NCBI RefSeq assembly: GCF_036227605.1
Contig: NZ_CP109487.1
Coordinates: 930,001-994,000, forward strand
Length of the DNA: 64,000 bases
Reading direction: 5' to 3'
Origin: Streptomyces sp. NBC_01439
Lineage (GTDB): Bacteria > Actinomycetota > Actinomycetes > Streptomycetales > Streptomycetaceae
The notes beneath the pieces were generated by a model. The model did no database searches and was not told the DNA's origin. It worked only from the letters and a program-made list of their open reading frames with translations. The position numbers and the translations under genes are program-made. Of this stretch, positions 35,556 through 43,500 are shown in pieces. Positions within the stretch are counted from its first letter, which is position 1. Every line of letters begins with the position of its first letter.

Positions 35556-36056
35556 TCAGCGGGCGGGTGTCTCCCGTACCGGGTGTTTGCTCAGGATCGA
35601 GACGCGGTTGAAGGCGTTGATGGTGATGGCCGCCCACACCACGGCGGAGATCTCGTCGTCGTCCAGCACCTCCCGCGCCTGCGCGTACGCCCCCTCCTGG
35701 GCGAGGGCGTCGGCAGGGTGGGTGACGGCCTCGGCCAGCGCGAGGGACGCGCGCTCGCGGGCGGTGAAGAGCTCGGTGTCCCGCCAGGCGGCGAGCACGC
35801 CGAGGCGACGGGTCGTCTCTCCGGCGCGCAGCGCGGCCCGGGTGTGGACGTCGAGGCAGAAGGCGCATCCGTTGAGCTGGGAAACGCGGAGGTTGACCAG
35901 CTCGACCAGGATCCGCTCCAGGCCGGCCTCGGCAGCCGTCGCACGGACGGCGTCGGCCGTCTTGACCAGCGCCTGGTACGCGGCGGGGCTCTGCTTGTCG
36001 AGGTAGATCCGGCCGTCGTTCCGGGCAACTGTCGCGGCCCGTACCGTCTCGCTCAC
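35556..36056 (-). CDS. Carboxymuconolactone decarboxylase/AhpD-like protein
   Basis: The 166-aa protein carries the AhpD-type motif NGCAFCLDVH, a CxxC plus downstream His characteristic of thiol peroxidase-like members of the CMD family. The rest is helical (LVKTADAVRATAAEAGLERILVELVNLRV). These proteins are peroxidatic or disulfide-relay partners in oxidative stress. GTG 36056 is selected because GAAGGAG lies six bases before it. It is divergent from the pirin gene across a palindromic operator. Confidence 0.88.
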   Translation of the reverse strand: MSETVRAATVARNDGRIYLDKQSPAAYQALVKTADAVRATAAEAGLERILVELVNLRVSQLNGCAFCLDVHTRAALRAGETTRRLGVLAAWRDTELFTARERASLALAEAVTHPADALAQEGAYAQAREVLDDDEISAVVWAAITINAFNRVSILSKHPVRETPAR

Positions 36057-36083
36057 CCTGTGCTCCTTCAGCTGCTTGTCGTG

Positions 36084-36105
36084 GATCATCATCGGTATTA
36101 TGATC
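36084..36105. promoter_or_regulatory. Palindrome between AhpD-like and pirin genes
   Basis: GATCAT-N10-ATGATC is a perfect inverted repeat in an AT-rich stretch between divergent stress-type genes. TATTAT (36096-36101) overlaps the right half-site and could be a -10 element. No regulator gene is adjacent. Confidence 0.5.
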
Positions 36106-36154
36106 ATCGAAGATTGTTGAAAGCGAAACTACTTTACGGGAGAAGGGCCGGGAG

Positions 36155-37096
36155 ATGGATCACACGGAGGTCGAGGTCGAGGCTGCGGTCGAGGTCCTCA
36201 CCGCCCGGGACGTCCCGCTGGGCGGGCCGCGGGCGATGACCGTACGGCGCACCCTGCCGCAACGGTCCCGGACCCTCATCGGGGCCTGGTGCTTCGCCGA
36301 CCACTACGGCCCCGACCGGGTCGCCGACTCCGGGGGCATGGACGTCGCCCCGCACCCGCACACCGGACTCCAGACCGTCAGCTGGCTGTTCAGCGGGGAG
36401 ATCGAGCACCGCGACAGCCTGGGCACGCACGCCTTCGTACGCCCGGGCGAGATCAACCTCATGACCGGGGGACACGGCATCAGCCACACGGAGGTCTCCA
36501 CCCCCGGCACCACCGTCCTCCACGGCGTCCAACTGTGGGTGGCCCTCCCCGGCGAGCACCGCCACGCACCGCGCGAGTTCCAGCACCACGCACCCGAGCC
36601 GCTCCGCGTCGCCGGCGCGGAACTGCGGGTCTTCCTGGGCACCCTCGCCGGCGACACCTCCCCCGTACGCACCTACACCCCGCTCCTCGGCGCCGAGGTC
36701 CTGATCGACGCCGGCGCCACCGTCACCCTCGACGTCGACGCCGGCTTCGAACACGGACTCCTCGTCGACGAGGGAGACGTCCGCCTCGAGGGAACTCCCC
36801 TGCTCCCGGCCGAACTCGGCTACGCCGCTCCCGGCCGCACCACCCTCACCCTCACCAACGGCTCCGACCGCCCGGCCCGGACGGTCCTCCTGGGCGGCCC
36901 GCCCTTCGAGGAGGAGGTCGTGATGTGGTGGAACTTCATCGGCCGCAGCCACCAGGACATCGTCGATGCACGAAACGAATGGGAGCGCGCCTCCGACCGC
37001 TTCGGCACCGTCGACGGCTACCCCGGTGAGCGACTGCCCGCCCCCGCCCTACCCAACGCCGTCATCGCACCCCGCAAGAACCCCTCCCGCCGCTGA
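36155..37096 (+). CDS. Pirin-family cupin protein
   Basis: The 313-aa protein is a bicupin pirin. HPHTGLQTVSWLF holds two of the metal His ligands, and GGHGISHTEVS adds a further His and a Glu ligand. Family signatures such as FEEEVVMWWNFIGRSHQDI lie near the C terminus. Pirins bind iron, some have quercetinase activity, and they serve as redox-linked regulators. AGAAGG is eight bases before ATG 36155. It is followed after 22 bp by a small acetyltransferase gene, suggesting an operon. Confidence 0.92.
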   Translation: MDHTEVEVEAAVEVLTARDVPLGGPRAMTVRRTLPQRSRTLIGAWCFADHYGPDRVADSGGMDVAPHPHTGLQTVSWLFSGEIEHRDSLGTHAFVRPGEINLMTGGHGISHTEVSTPGTTVLHGVQLWVALPGEHRHAPREFQHHAPEPLRVAGAELRVFLGTLAGDTSPVRTYTPLLGAEVLIDAGATVTLDVDAGFEHGLLVDEGDVRLEGTPLLPAELGYAAPGRTTLTLTNGSDRPARTVLLGGPPFEEEVVMWWNFIGRSHQDIVDARNEWERASDRFGTVDGYPGERLPAPALPNAVIAPRKNPSRR

Positions 37097-37118
37097 ACCC
37101 CGTACCGAAAGGCCCACC

Positions 37119-37466
37119 ATGAGCGACCAGACCGCCACCCCCGCCCCCTCCGTCCGCCGCGTCGACACCCGCCACCGCTACGAGATCCTCGTGGCCGACG
37201 ACCGCGCAGGCCTGACGGCCTACCGCGACCGCGACGACCAGCGGGTCTTCTTCCACACCGAGATCGACGACGCCTACGCCGGCCAGGGACTCGCCGCGAT
37301 CCTCGTCGAGCAGGCCCTGACCGACGTCCGCGCCTCCGGGAAGCGGATCGTGCCCGTCTGCCCCTACGTCGCCAAGTTCCTCACCAAGCACCAGGAGTTC
37401 GCGGACATCACCGACCCGGTCACCCCCGAGGTCCTCGCCTGGCTCGACGCCCAACTGGGGCGCTGA
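37119..37466 (+). CDS. GNAT-like small acetyltransferase
   Basis: The 115-aa product has the compact YjdJ-type GNAT fold: VFFHTEIDDAYAGQGLAAILV is the acetyl-CoA binding motif (with G-Q-G-L), and KRIVPVCPYVAKFLTKH follows. AAAGG is seven bases before ATG 37119. It probably follows the pirin gene on one transcript. Such small GNATs acetylate proteins or small molecules; the target is unknown. Confidence 0.88.
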   Translation: MSDQTATPAPSVRRVDTRHRYEILVADDRAGLTAYRDRDDQRVFFHTEIDDAYAGQGLAAILVEQALTDVRASGKRIVPVCPYVAKFLTKHQEFADITDPVTPEVLAWLDAQLGR

Positions 37467-37655
37467 GTCCTCGGCGGAAAGCGGGTGGTGCTGGGCACGA
37501 CGGGTTCGTACCGGGTCGTCGGTCCGGTGAGGCTGGGCATCGCGCAGGAGCGGTACCGCTGCGAGCCGGGGTCCAAGCCGTCGGCGGTGGGCCCGTCGAC
37601 GACCCCGGCCGGGGCGTGGCGCAGTCCGTGATGAGGCCGACCGGCGCCGCCGCCT

Positions 37656-38711
37656 TCACTTCGCCGAGGTTGCCGGGGCGTGCCGTCCGGCTTGGCTCAC
37701 CTCGGGGATCGGCGGCGTCGGCCGGCTTCGCCGACGGCGCAGCCAGACGTACAGCATCAGGCACGGCAACAGCACCCCGAGAACGGTGAGGACGAGGAAC
37801 GCCGCGAAGCTGCTGATGTGGGTGACCAACCACGCGAAGTTCTGCCCGAAGAACCCGACCACGAATGACAGGGGGAGGAACACGCTCGCGAGGATCGTGA
37901 GCCGTTCCATCGTGGCGCTCTGCCGAAGGTTGATCTTGTTCTGCTCCACGGAGATCACCGCGATGTTCGCTTCCAGGACGGTGGTCAGGAGATCGCGTTG
38001 GGCGGCGACCTCCTCGTTGACCAGCAGCAGGTGGTCGTGCACGTCACGCATGTACGGCTGGAGCGGGAGCGGCGTCCTGCCGGGCTGGAGCCGCCGGGTC
38101 AGCACGGCGAGGAGCGGGTGCACGGCCCGGTAGAAGTCGGTGGCCTCACGGCGCAGGGAATAGATCCGTTCGGTCGGGGCGACGGCCCCGGAGAACACCG
38201 TGGCCTCGATCTGCTCGATGTCGCGCTCCAGTTCGCCGACGACCGGCGCGTAACTGTCGACGACCTGGTCGAGGATCGCCCACAGCGTGGCGGCACTGCC
38301 GGTCTTGAGCAGTTCGGGGCGACTTTCGAGCCGGCTCCGCGCTTCGTGCAGCTCGCTGGCGATGCCCTGGCGGACGGTGATCACGAAGTGGTCGGCGAGG
38401 AAGACACTGATCTCGCCGGTGTCGATCTCCTCGCGCTCGTCGTCGTAGCGGGCCGTGCGCAGGATGATCAGTTCGGTACCGTCCTCGTACTGCTCGGCCT
38501 TCGGCCGCAGGTGGAAGGCGGCGGCGTCCTCGACGGCGAGCTCGTGCAGTCCGAAGATCTCGCGGACGCGGTCCAGTTCCTCGGGGCCCGGTTCGAAAAC
38601 GCCCAGCCAGACGAATCCGCCTTGCCGGCAGCGCGCGGCCGCCCGCTCCAGGGGCATGGCGCCCTCATGCTGTCGATGCCCGTCGCGGTAGTGTGCGCAG
38701 TCGACGATCAT
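37656..38711 (-). CDS. corA: CorA-family divalent metal transporter
   Basis: The 351-aa protein has the long cytosolic helical domain and two C-terminal membrane helices of CorA. The pore motif normally reads YGMN; here it reads FFGQNF, so Met is replaced by Gln. Another helix (LVLTVLGVLLPCLMLYVWL) and a basic tail follow. CorA proteins move Mg2+, Co2+ or Zn2+; the GMN change may alter selectivity. ATG 38711 has GGAGG at six bases. It is divergent from the biosynthetic operon. Confidence 0.88.
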   Translation of the reverse strand: MIVDCAHYRDGHRQHEGAMPLERAAARCRQGGFVWLGVFEPGPEELDRVREIFGLHELAVEDAAAFHLRPKAEQYEDGTELIILRTARYDDEREEIDTGEISVFLADHFVITVRQGIASELHEARSRLESRPELLKTGSAATLWAILDQVVDSYAPVVGELERDIEQIEATVFSGAVAPTERIYSLRREATDFYRAVHPLLAVLTRRLQPGRTPLPLQPYMRDVHDHLLLVNEEVAAQRDLLTTVLEANIAVISVEQNKINLRQSATMERLTILASVFLPLSFVVGFFGQNFAWLVTHISSFAAFLVLTVLGVLLPCLMLYVWLRRRRSRPTPPIPEVSQAGRHAPATSAK

Positions 38712-38880
38712 GGCCTTCCTCCTCGCGGCCGACCGATGTGCGCCGCCCCGTGCCCACCGGGGGCACAGCGCGCCGTACAGGCCCCACAGCAATAGATGCT
38801 CCTCCAACTCGGCAGAGATGTCCTCACAGCCGGAGCCGGTGGCTCCCCACCTGGGTCGAGCCTGCTGTTCACGGGGTACG

Positions 38881-38982
38881 CGCGTGACGGCGCGTGACAC
38901 TGCGCGACACCATGTGTCACGGCGCCGAAGGCGCGGTGACCGGAACGGTTACCGGGGCGACTACCGGGGCGGTCACCGATCC
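38881..38982. promoter_or_regulatory. Repeat-rich regulatory region upstream of the biosynthetic operon
   Basis: Four 12-bp direct repeats begin at 38935, 38947, 38959 and 38971: GGTGACCGGAAC, GGTTACCGGGGC, GACTACCGGGGC and GGTCACCGATCC. Just upstream lie direct CGCGTGAC copies at 38881 and 38891 and a 7-bp inverted repeat GTGACAC...GTGTCAC (38894-38920). These are candidate operators for a pathway regulator. The 513-bp region between corA and the operon holds no gene. Confidence 0.5.
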
Positions 38983-39056
38983 CGTCCTACAGGCCCCCGA
39001 AACCGTCGCCAGAACCGCCTGAAACCTAGAGGCACCAGAGGCGATATTGAATTCGT

Positions 39057-39084
39057 TTGGCAGGTGGGGCTGGTGTCCTACAAG
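39057..39084 (+). promoter_or_regulatory. Candidate promoter of the biosynthetic operon
   Basis: TTGGCA (39057-39062) and TACAAG (39079-39084) are spaced by 16 bp in an AT-richer stretch 140-170 bp before the reductase start. It is a reasonable vegetative-type promoter. An ACGGT-TG-ACCGT palindrome follows at 39119-39130 and could be a binding site. Confidence 0.4.
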
Positions 39085-39224
39085 TGTCAGATGTGAAGCA
39101 GGCCGGAGGCTGGAATTGACGGTTGACCGTCCGATGCCACGAGGGCACACTCGCCGGGTATTCGGCAGAAGTGCCACTCGATCAGGTCGGACGAATATTC
39201 GCTCACAGAACAGGAGGAGCGGCA

Positions 39225-40568
39225 TTGGCTCCCGCCATGACACAGGCCGTGCTCTCGGGTTTATCGGGCAAGGAACTCGCACGATGTGCGGCGCCGACCT
39301 CCACTCTCGGTCTCGTGATCAGACGATCCGATGAGTCACTTTTCGAAGGTGCGGACGATTCGGACATCGATGTCCGTAAAACCCTGCACGTCGAGGAGGT
39401 GCCGCTTCCCGAGCTCGCGCCCGACGAGGCGTTGATAGCCGTCATGGCGTCCGCCGTGAACTACAACACCGTCTGGTCGGCCACTTTCCGCCCCGTATCC
39501 ACCTTCCGCCTCATCGACAGGTCGGCAAGGGAAGACCAAGGCCTGACCAGGCATGTGATGGACCGCCATGTTCTGGGTTCGGATGCGGCCGGAGTCATCG
39601 TCAGGGTCGGCGCTTCCGTACGCCATTGGCGCGTGGGCGACCACGTGGTGGTGAGCACGCTCCATGCGGATGAACAGGACCCTGCCACCCAATGGGACGG
39701 AATGCTTTCCGCCTCCCAGCGCGCGTGGGGCTACGAGACGAACTTCGGGGGTCTCGCCCACTACTCGATCGTGAAGTCCACCCAGCTCCTTCCCAAACCC
39801 GCTCATCTCACATGGGAGGAAGCGGCCTGCAACACCCTGTGCCTGATGACGGCGTACCGGATGCTGATCAGCGACCGGGGCGCGCGAGTGAAGCTTGGTG
39901 ACCTCGTGCTCATCTGGGGCGCCACCGGGGGGCTCGGTGTCTACGCGACCCAACTGGCCAAGGCGGCCGGCTGCCAGGTGATCGGCGTCGTCTCCGATGC
40001 GCGGAAGGCGCGTGTCGCCCGGGCCCTCGGATGCGATCTCGTCATCGACCGCCATGATGTGCCCGGTCCCGACGGTCTCGCTTCGCTTGCGGGGCGACGG
40101 TGGCTGGGCAGCCGCATCCGAGATCGTTTCGGTGAAGATCCCCACTGCGTGTTCGAGCACGTGGGCCGGCCGACTTTCGGTGCTTCCGTCTTCCTCGCCC
40201 GGCGCGGTGGCACGATCGTCACCTGCGGCTCCAGCGGGGGGTACGCACACGACTACGACAACCGCCACCTCTGGACCAACCTGAAGCGGATCGTCGGCAG
40301 CCACGGCGCCAACTATCAGGAGGCGACCGAGGCCAACAGGCTGGTCAGCCTGGGCAGGGTCATGCCGGGCCTGTCCGAGGTGCACCCGCTGCTGAAGGCC
40401 GCGGAAGGCGTCCACCGGGTACACCGGAACCTCCATCTGGGCAAGGTGGGCGTCCTGTGCCTCGCCCCGAGCGCAGGATTGGGTGTCACCGATCCGGAGT
40501 TCCGGGCAGGCATTCCAGCGGAGCGACTGCGGTTGCTGCGCAGCGACGCGGAAGCGGCGGGTTCCTAA
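39225..40568 (+). CDS. ccr: Crotonyl-CoA carboxylase/reductase
   Basis: The 447-aa product matches the CCR family throughout: MASAVNYNTVW, LGSDAAGVIVRVG, WGYETNFGGLAH, the NADPH motif WGATGGLGVYATQLA and IVGSHGANYQEA. CCRs reductively carboxylate enoyl-CoAs to ethyl- or alkylmalonyl-CoA, polyketide extender units. Of the CO2-pocket residues known from the Kitasatospora enzyme, N81, E171 and the His (H360 here) are kept, but F170 is Tyr. TTG 39225 is preferred as start because GGAGG lies seven bases before it and residue numbering then agrees; ATG 39237 is an alternative. It is the first gene of the operon. Confidence 0.93.
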   Translation: MAPAMTQAVLSGLSGKELARCAAPTSTLGLVIRRSDESLFEGADDSDIDVRKTLHVEEVPLPELAPDEALIAVMASAVNYNTVWSATFRPVSTFRLIDRSAREDQGLTRHVMDRHVLGSDAAGVIVRVGASVRHWRVGDHVVVSTLHADEQDPATQWDGMLSASQRAWGYETNFGGLAHYSIVKSTQLLPKPAHLTWEEAACNTLCLMTAYRMLISDRGARVKLGDLVLIWGATGGLGVYATQLAKAAGCQVIGVVSDARKARVARALGCDLVIDRHDVPGPDGLASLAGRRWLGSRIRDRFGEDPHCVFEHVGRPTFGASVFLARRGGTIVTCGSSGGYAHDYDNRHLWTNLKRIVGSHGANYQEATEANRLVSLGRVMPGLSEVHPLLKAAEGVHRVHRNLHLGKVGVLCLAPSAGLGVTDPEFRAGIPAERLRLLRSDAEAAGS

Positions 40569-40570
40569 TC

Positions 40571-43500
40571 ATGTCGTTTCTCGACCTGATCCTGACGGCC
40601 ATCGACAGGCAAGCGGACGAAACGGCCGTTACCGATGTCGATGGCGCCATCAGCTATCGCCGACTCGGTGAGCTGAGCGCAGAACTGGCCGCGGACCTGG
40701 CGAAGGTCAGCAGATCCTTCGAACCAGTTGTCATAGACATGCCACGTTCGGTCGGACTGGTCGTCGCCGCCGTTGCCGTGTGGCGATCGGGGCGGGGATG
40801 CGTCCCCTTCGACCGATCACAACCCGAGCGACGGGCAGAAACGATTCTGGCGGACGCCGGTGCGCGCTACGTGATCCGGCAGGTGCAGCCCCCCGGTGGC
40901 ATCCCCAGGTTCGTGTGCGAGCCACTTCCCGTGACCTTGCGCCATCAGCTGTCCGGTGATCGCGCACACGAGTTGGCGTACGTGCTCCACACCTCCGGGT
41001 CGACCGGCGAACCCAAGGGGGTGGAGATGGGGCGCGGGCCCCTGACCGGACTGCTCGACTGGCACCTCTCCGCGGAGGACCGCACCGGCGATGCCCGCAC
41101 GGCGCAGTCAGCAGCCGTGACGTTCGACGTCGCCTGGCAGGAGATCATCACCAGCCTGGCCTTCGGCGGCACGCTGCACATCGTCCCCGACGAGATACGG
41201 CGTGACCCCGTCCGTTTGTTGGACTACGTTGCCGGGGCCGGCATCACCCGGCTCTTCCTTCCGACCGCTTTCCTCCAGACAGTGGCCGACTCCGGGCGAC
41301 GCCGTCCTGCGTCCCCCACCATCGAGCAGGTCTTCGTCGCGGGCTCACAGCTTCGCGTCACCCCCGAGATCCGCGCATGGTTCACCCGACTGGGCGGGGC
41401 TCGCCTGCACAACCAGTACGGGCCGACGGAGACCCACGTCGTCACCAGTCACCTGCTCGACAGCGACGCGTCCCGGTGGCCCGACCTGCCGCCGATCGGA
41501 CGACCTCTGCCGCACGTTGCCACGCGTCTGGTCGACGCCTCGGGCACCGACGTTTCGGATGGCGAAGAGGGCGAGCTCCTGCTCGGTGGAAACTGCCTTG
41601 CACGCGGATACAGGCAGCGGCCCCGCCTGACCGCCGAGCGCTTCACCGAGCACGGTGGCCGGCGGTGGTACCGCACGGGAGATCGGGCCGTTCTACGCGA
41701 CGGCCTCTTCCGGTTCACCGGCCGCACCGACCGCCAGGTGAAGATCGACGGGCACCGTGTGGAGCCGGACGAGGTCGAGGCCCTCCTCGTACAGCACCCG
41801 GACGTCCAGGACGCCCACGTCACCGCCCTGCCCACTCCCAGTGGCCGACTCCGGCTCGTCGCCCACGTCCGTCCCCGGCCGGCGACGGACGGCCCCCGCC
41901 CTGCACGCGTGACGAACGACGAACGCGTACCGGGCGTACGCACACCCGGCGTACGCGTGGTCGAGCCACCGTGGCGGGAGTACCTCGCCGCACGCCTGCC
42001 AGCTCCTTCGGTGCCCTCCGTCTGGTTCCGCGTCGAAGCGATTCCCCTGAACGCCCACGGCAAGGTGGACGCGGCGCGCCTGCCCGAGGTGACGCCCGAT
42101 CGGCCGCCCCTGCAGGTGGCGTACTCGGCGCCGCGGACGCCCTCCGAACGGCTGATCACCCGGATCTGGGAGGAGCAGCTCGAACTCACCGGCATCGGCA
42201 GCACGGACAACTTCTTCGACCTCGGCGGAACCTCACTGCTCGCCGCTGCGGCGGCCGGCAAGATATCGGCCTCCTCGGGAGTGGAAGTCACCGTCCTCGA
42301 GGCCTACGCACACCCGACCGTACGCGCCCTGGCCGGTCACCTGGACTCCCGCTGCCGGCCGCGCGACCGCGTCGAACCTCCGCGGCGGGCGAGTGGTGGC
42401 GCGTCCGAGCCGGTGGCCGTGGTGGGCCTCGCCTGCCGGTTCCCGGGTGCCCGTACGATCGCGGAACTGTGGTCCAACCTCCTGTCCGGACAGGAGAGCA
42501 TCACCCGCCTCGACACCCGGCCGCAGGCGTCCGGCCGGTTGCGGGCGGGCGGAGTCCTGCACGACATCGAGGACTTCGACGCCGGGTACTTCGGGATCCC
42601 CCCGCAGCAGGCGTCCCTGTTGGACCCGCAGCAGCGGCTCTTCCTGGAATGCTGCGAGGAGGCCCTGGAGGACGCCGCGTGCGTCCCCGGCCCCGACCTC
42701 TCGGTGGGCGTGTACGCCGGCTCGGGTCCCAGTACCTACCTGCTCAACAACCTGCTTCCCCAGTTGGGCGTGCGCTCGTTGACGTCGTCCGTCGATGACT
42801 TCAACGTCCTGCTGGCCAACGACAAGGAGTTCCTGGCGGGTCGTGCCGCGTACGCGCTCGACCTGCGCGGGCCGAGCGTGAACGTGAACGCGGCCTGCGC
42901 CACCGCGCTCTACGCGCTGCACACCGCCGTCCAGGCGCTGCGTTCCGGCACCTGCGACGTCGCGCTGGCCGGCGCGGCGTCGGTCGCCGTGCCTCAGCTG
43001 TCCGGATACCTCTACGGCGAGTCCATGCCGTTCTCGCCCGACGGACGCTGCCGCCCGTTCGACCAACGCAGCGCCGGAACGGTCTTCGGTAACGGTGTGA
43101 GCGTCGTGGCGCTCAAACCGCTGAAGGCAGCACTCGCGGCCGGCGACGACATCTACGCCGTGATCCGGGGCACCGGGATATCCAACGACGGTGCGGAGAA
43201 GGCAGGCATGACCGCACCGAGTGTCGCCGGACAGGAACGCGCCATCCGGATGGCTCTGGAGGCGGCCGCGGTCCCGCCCGCCTCCATTCAATACGTCGAG
43301 GCTCACGGCACGGCGACCCCCGTCGGCGACGCGATGGAGGTCGAGGCGCTGCGCCGGGCCTACGGCGCGCTGCCCACCGACTCCTGCTGGATCGGATCCA
43401 TCAAGGGGAACGTCGGCCATCTCGGTTGGGCGTCCGGCATGGCCGGTTTCCTCAAGACGGTGCTCGTGCTCAGGCACGGGAAGATCCCGCCCACCGTGCA

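Noticed and set aside
38917..39282. Open frame on the - strand between corA and ccr
   Set aside because: It has repetitive Val-Thr-Ala-Pro content produced by the 12-bp DNA repeats and no ribosome site. Regulatory DNA is more likely.
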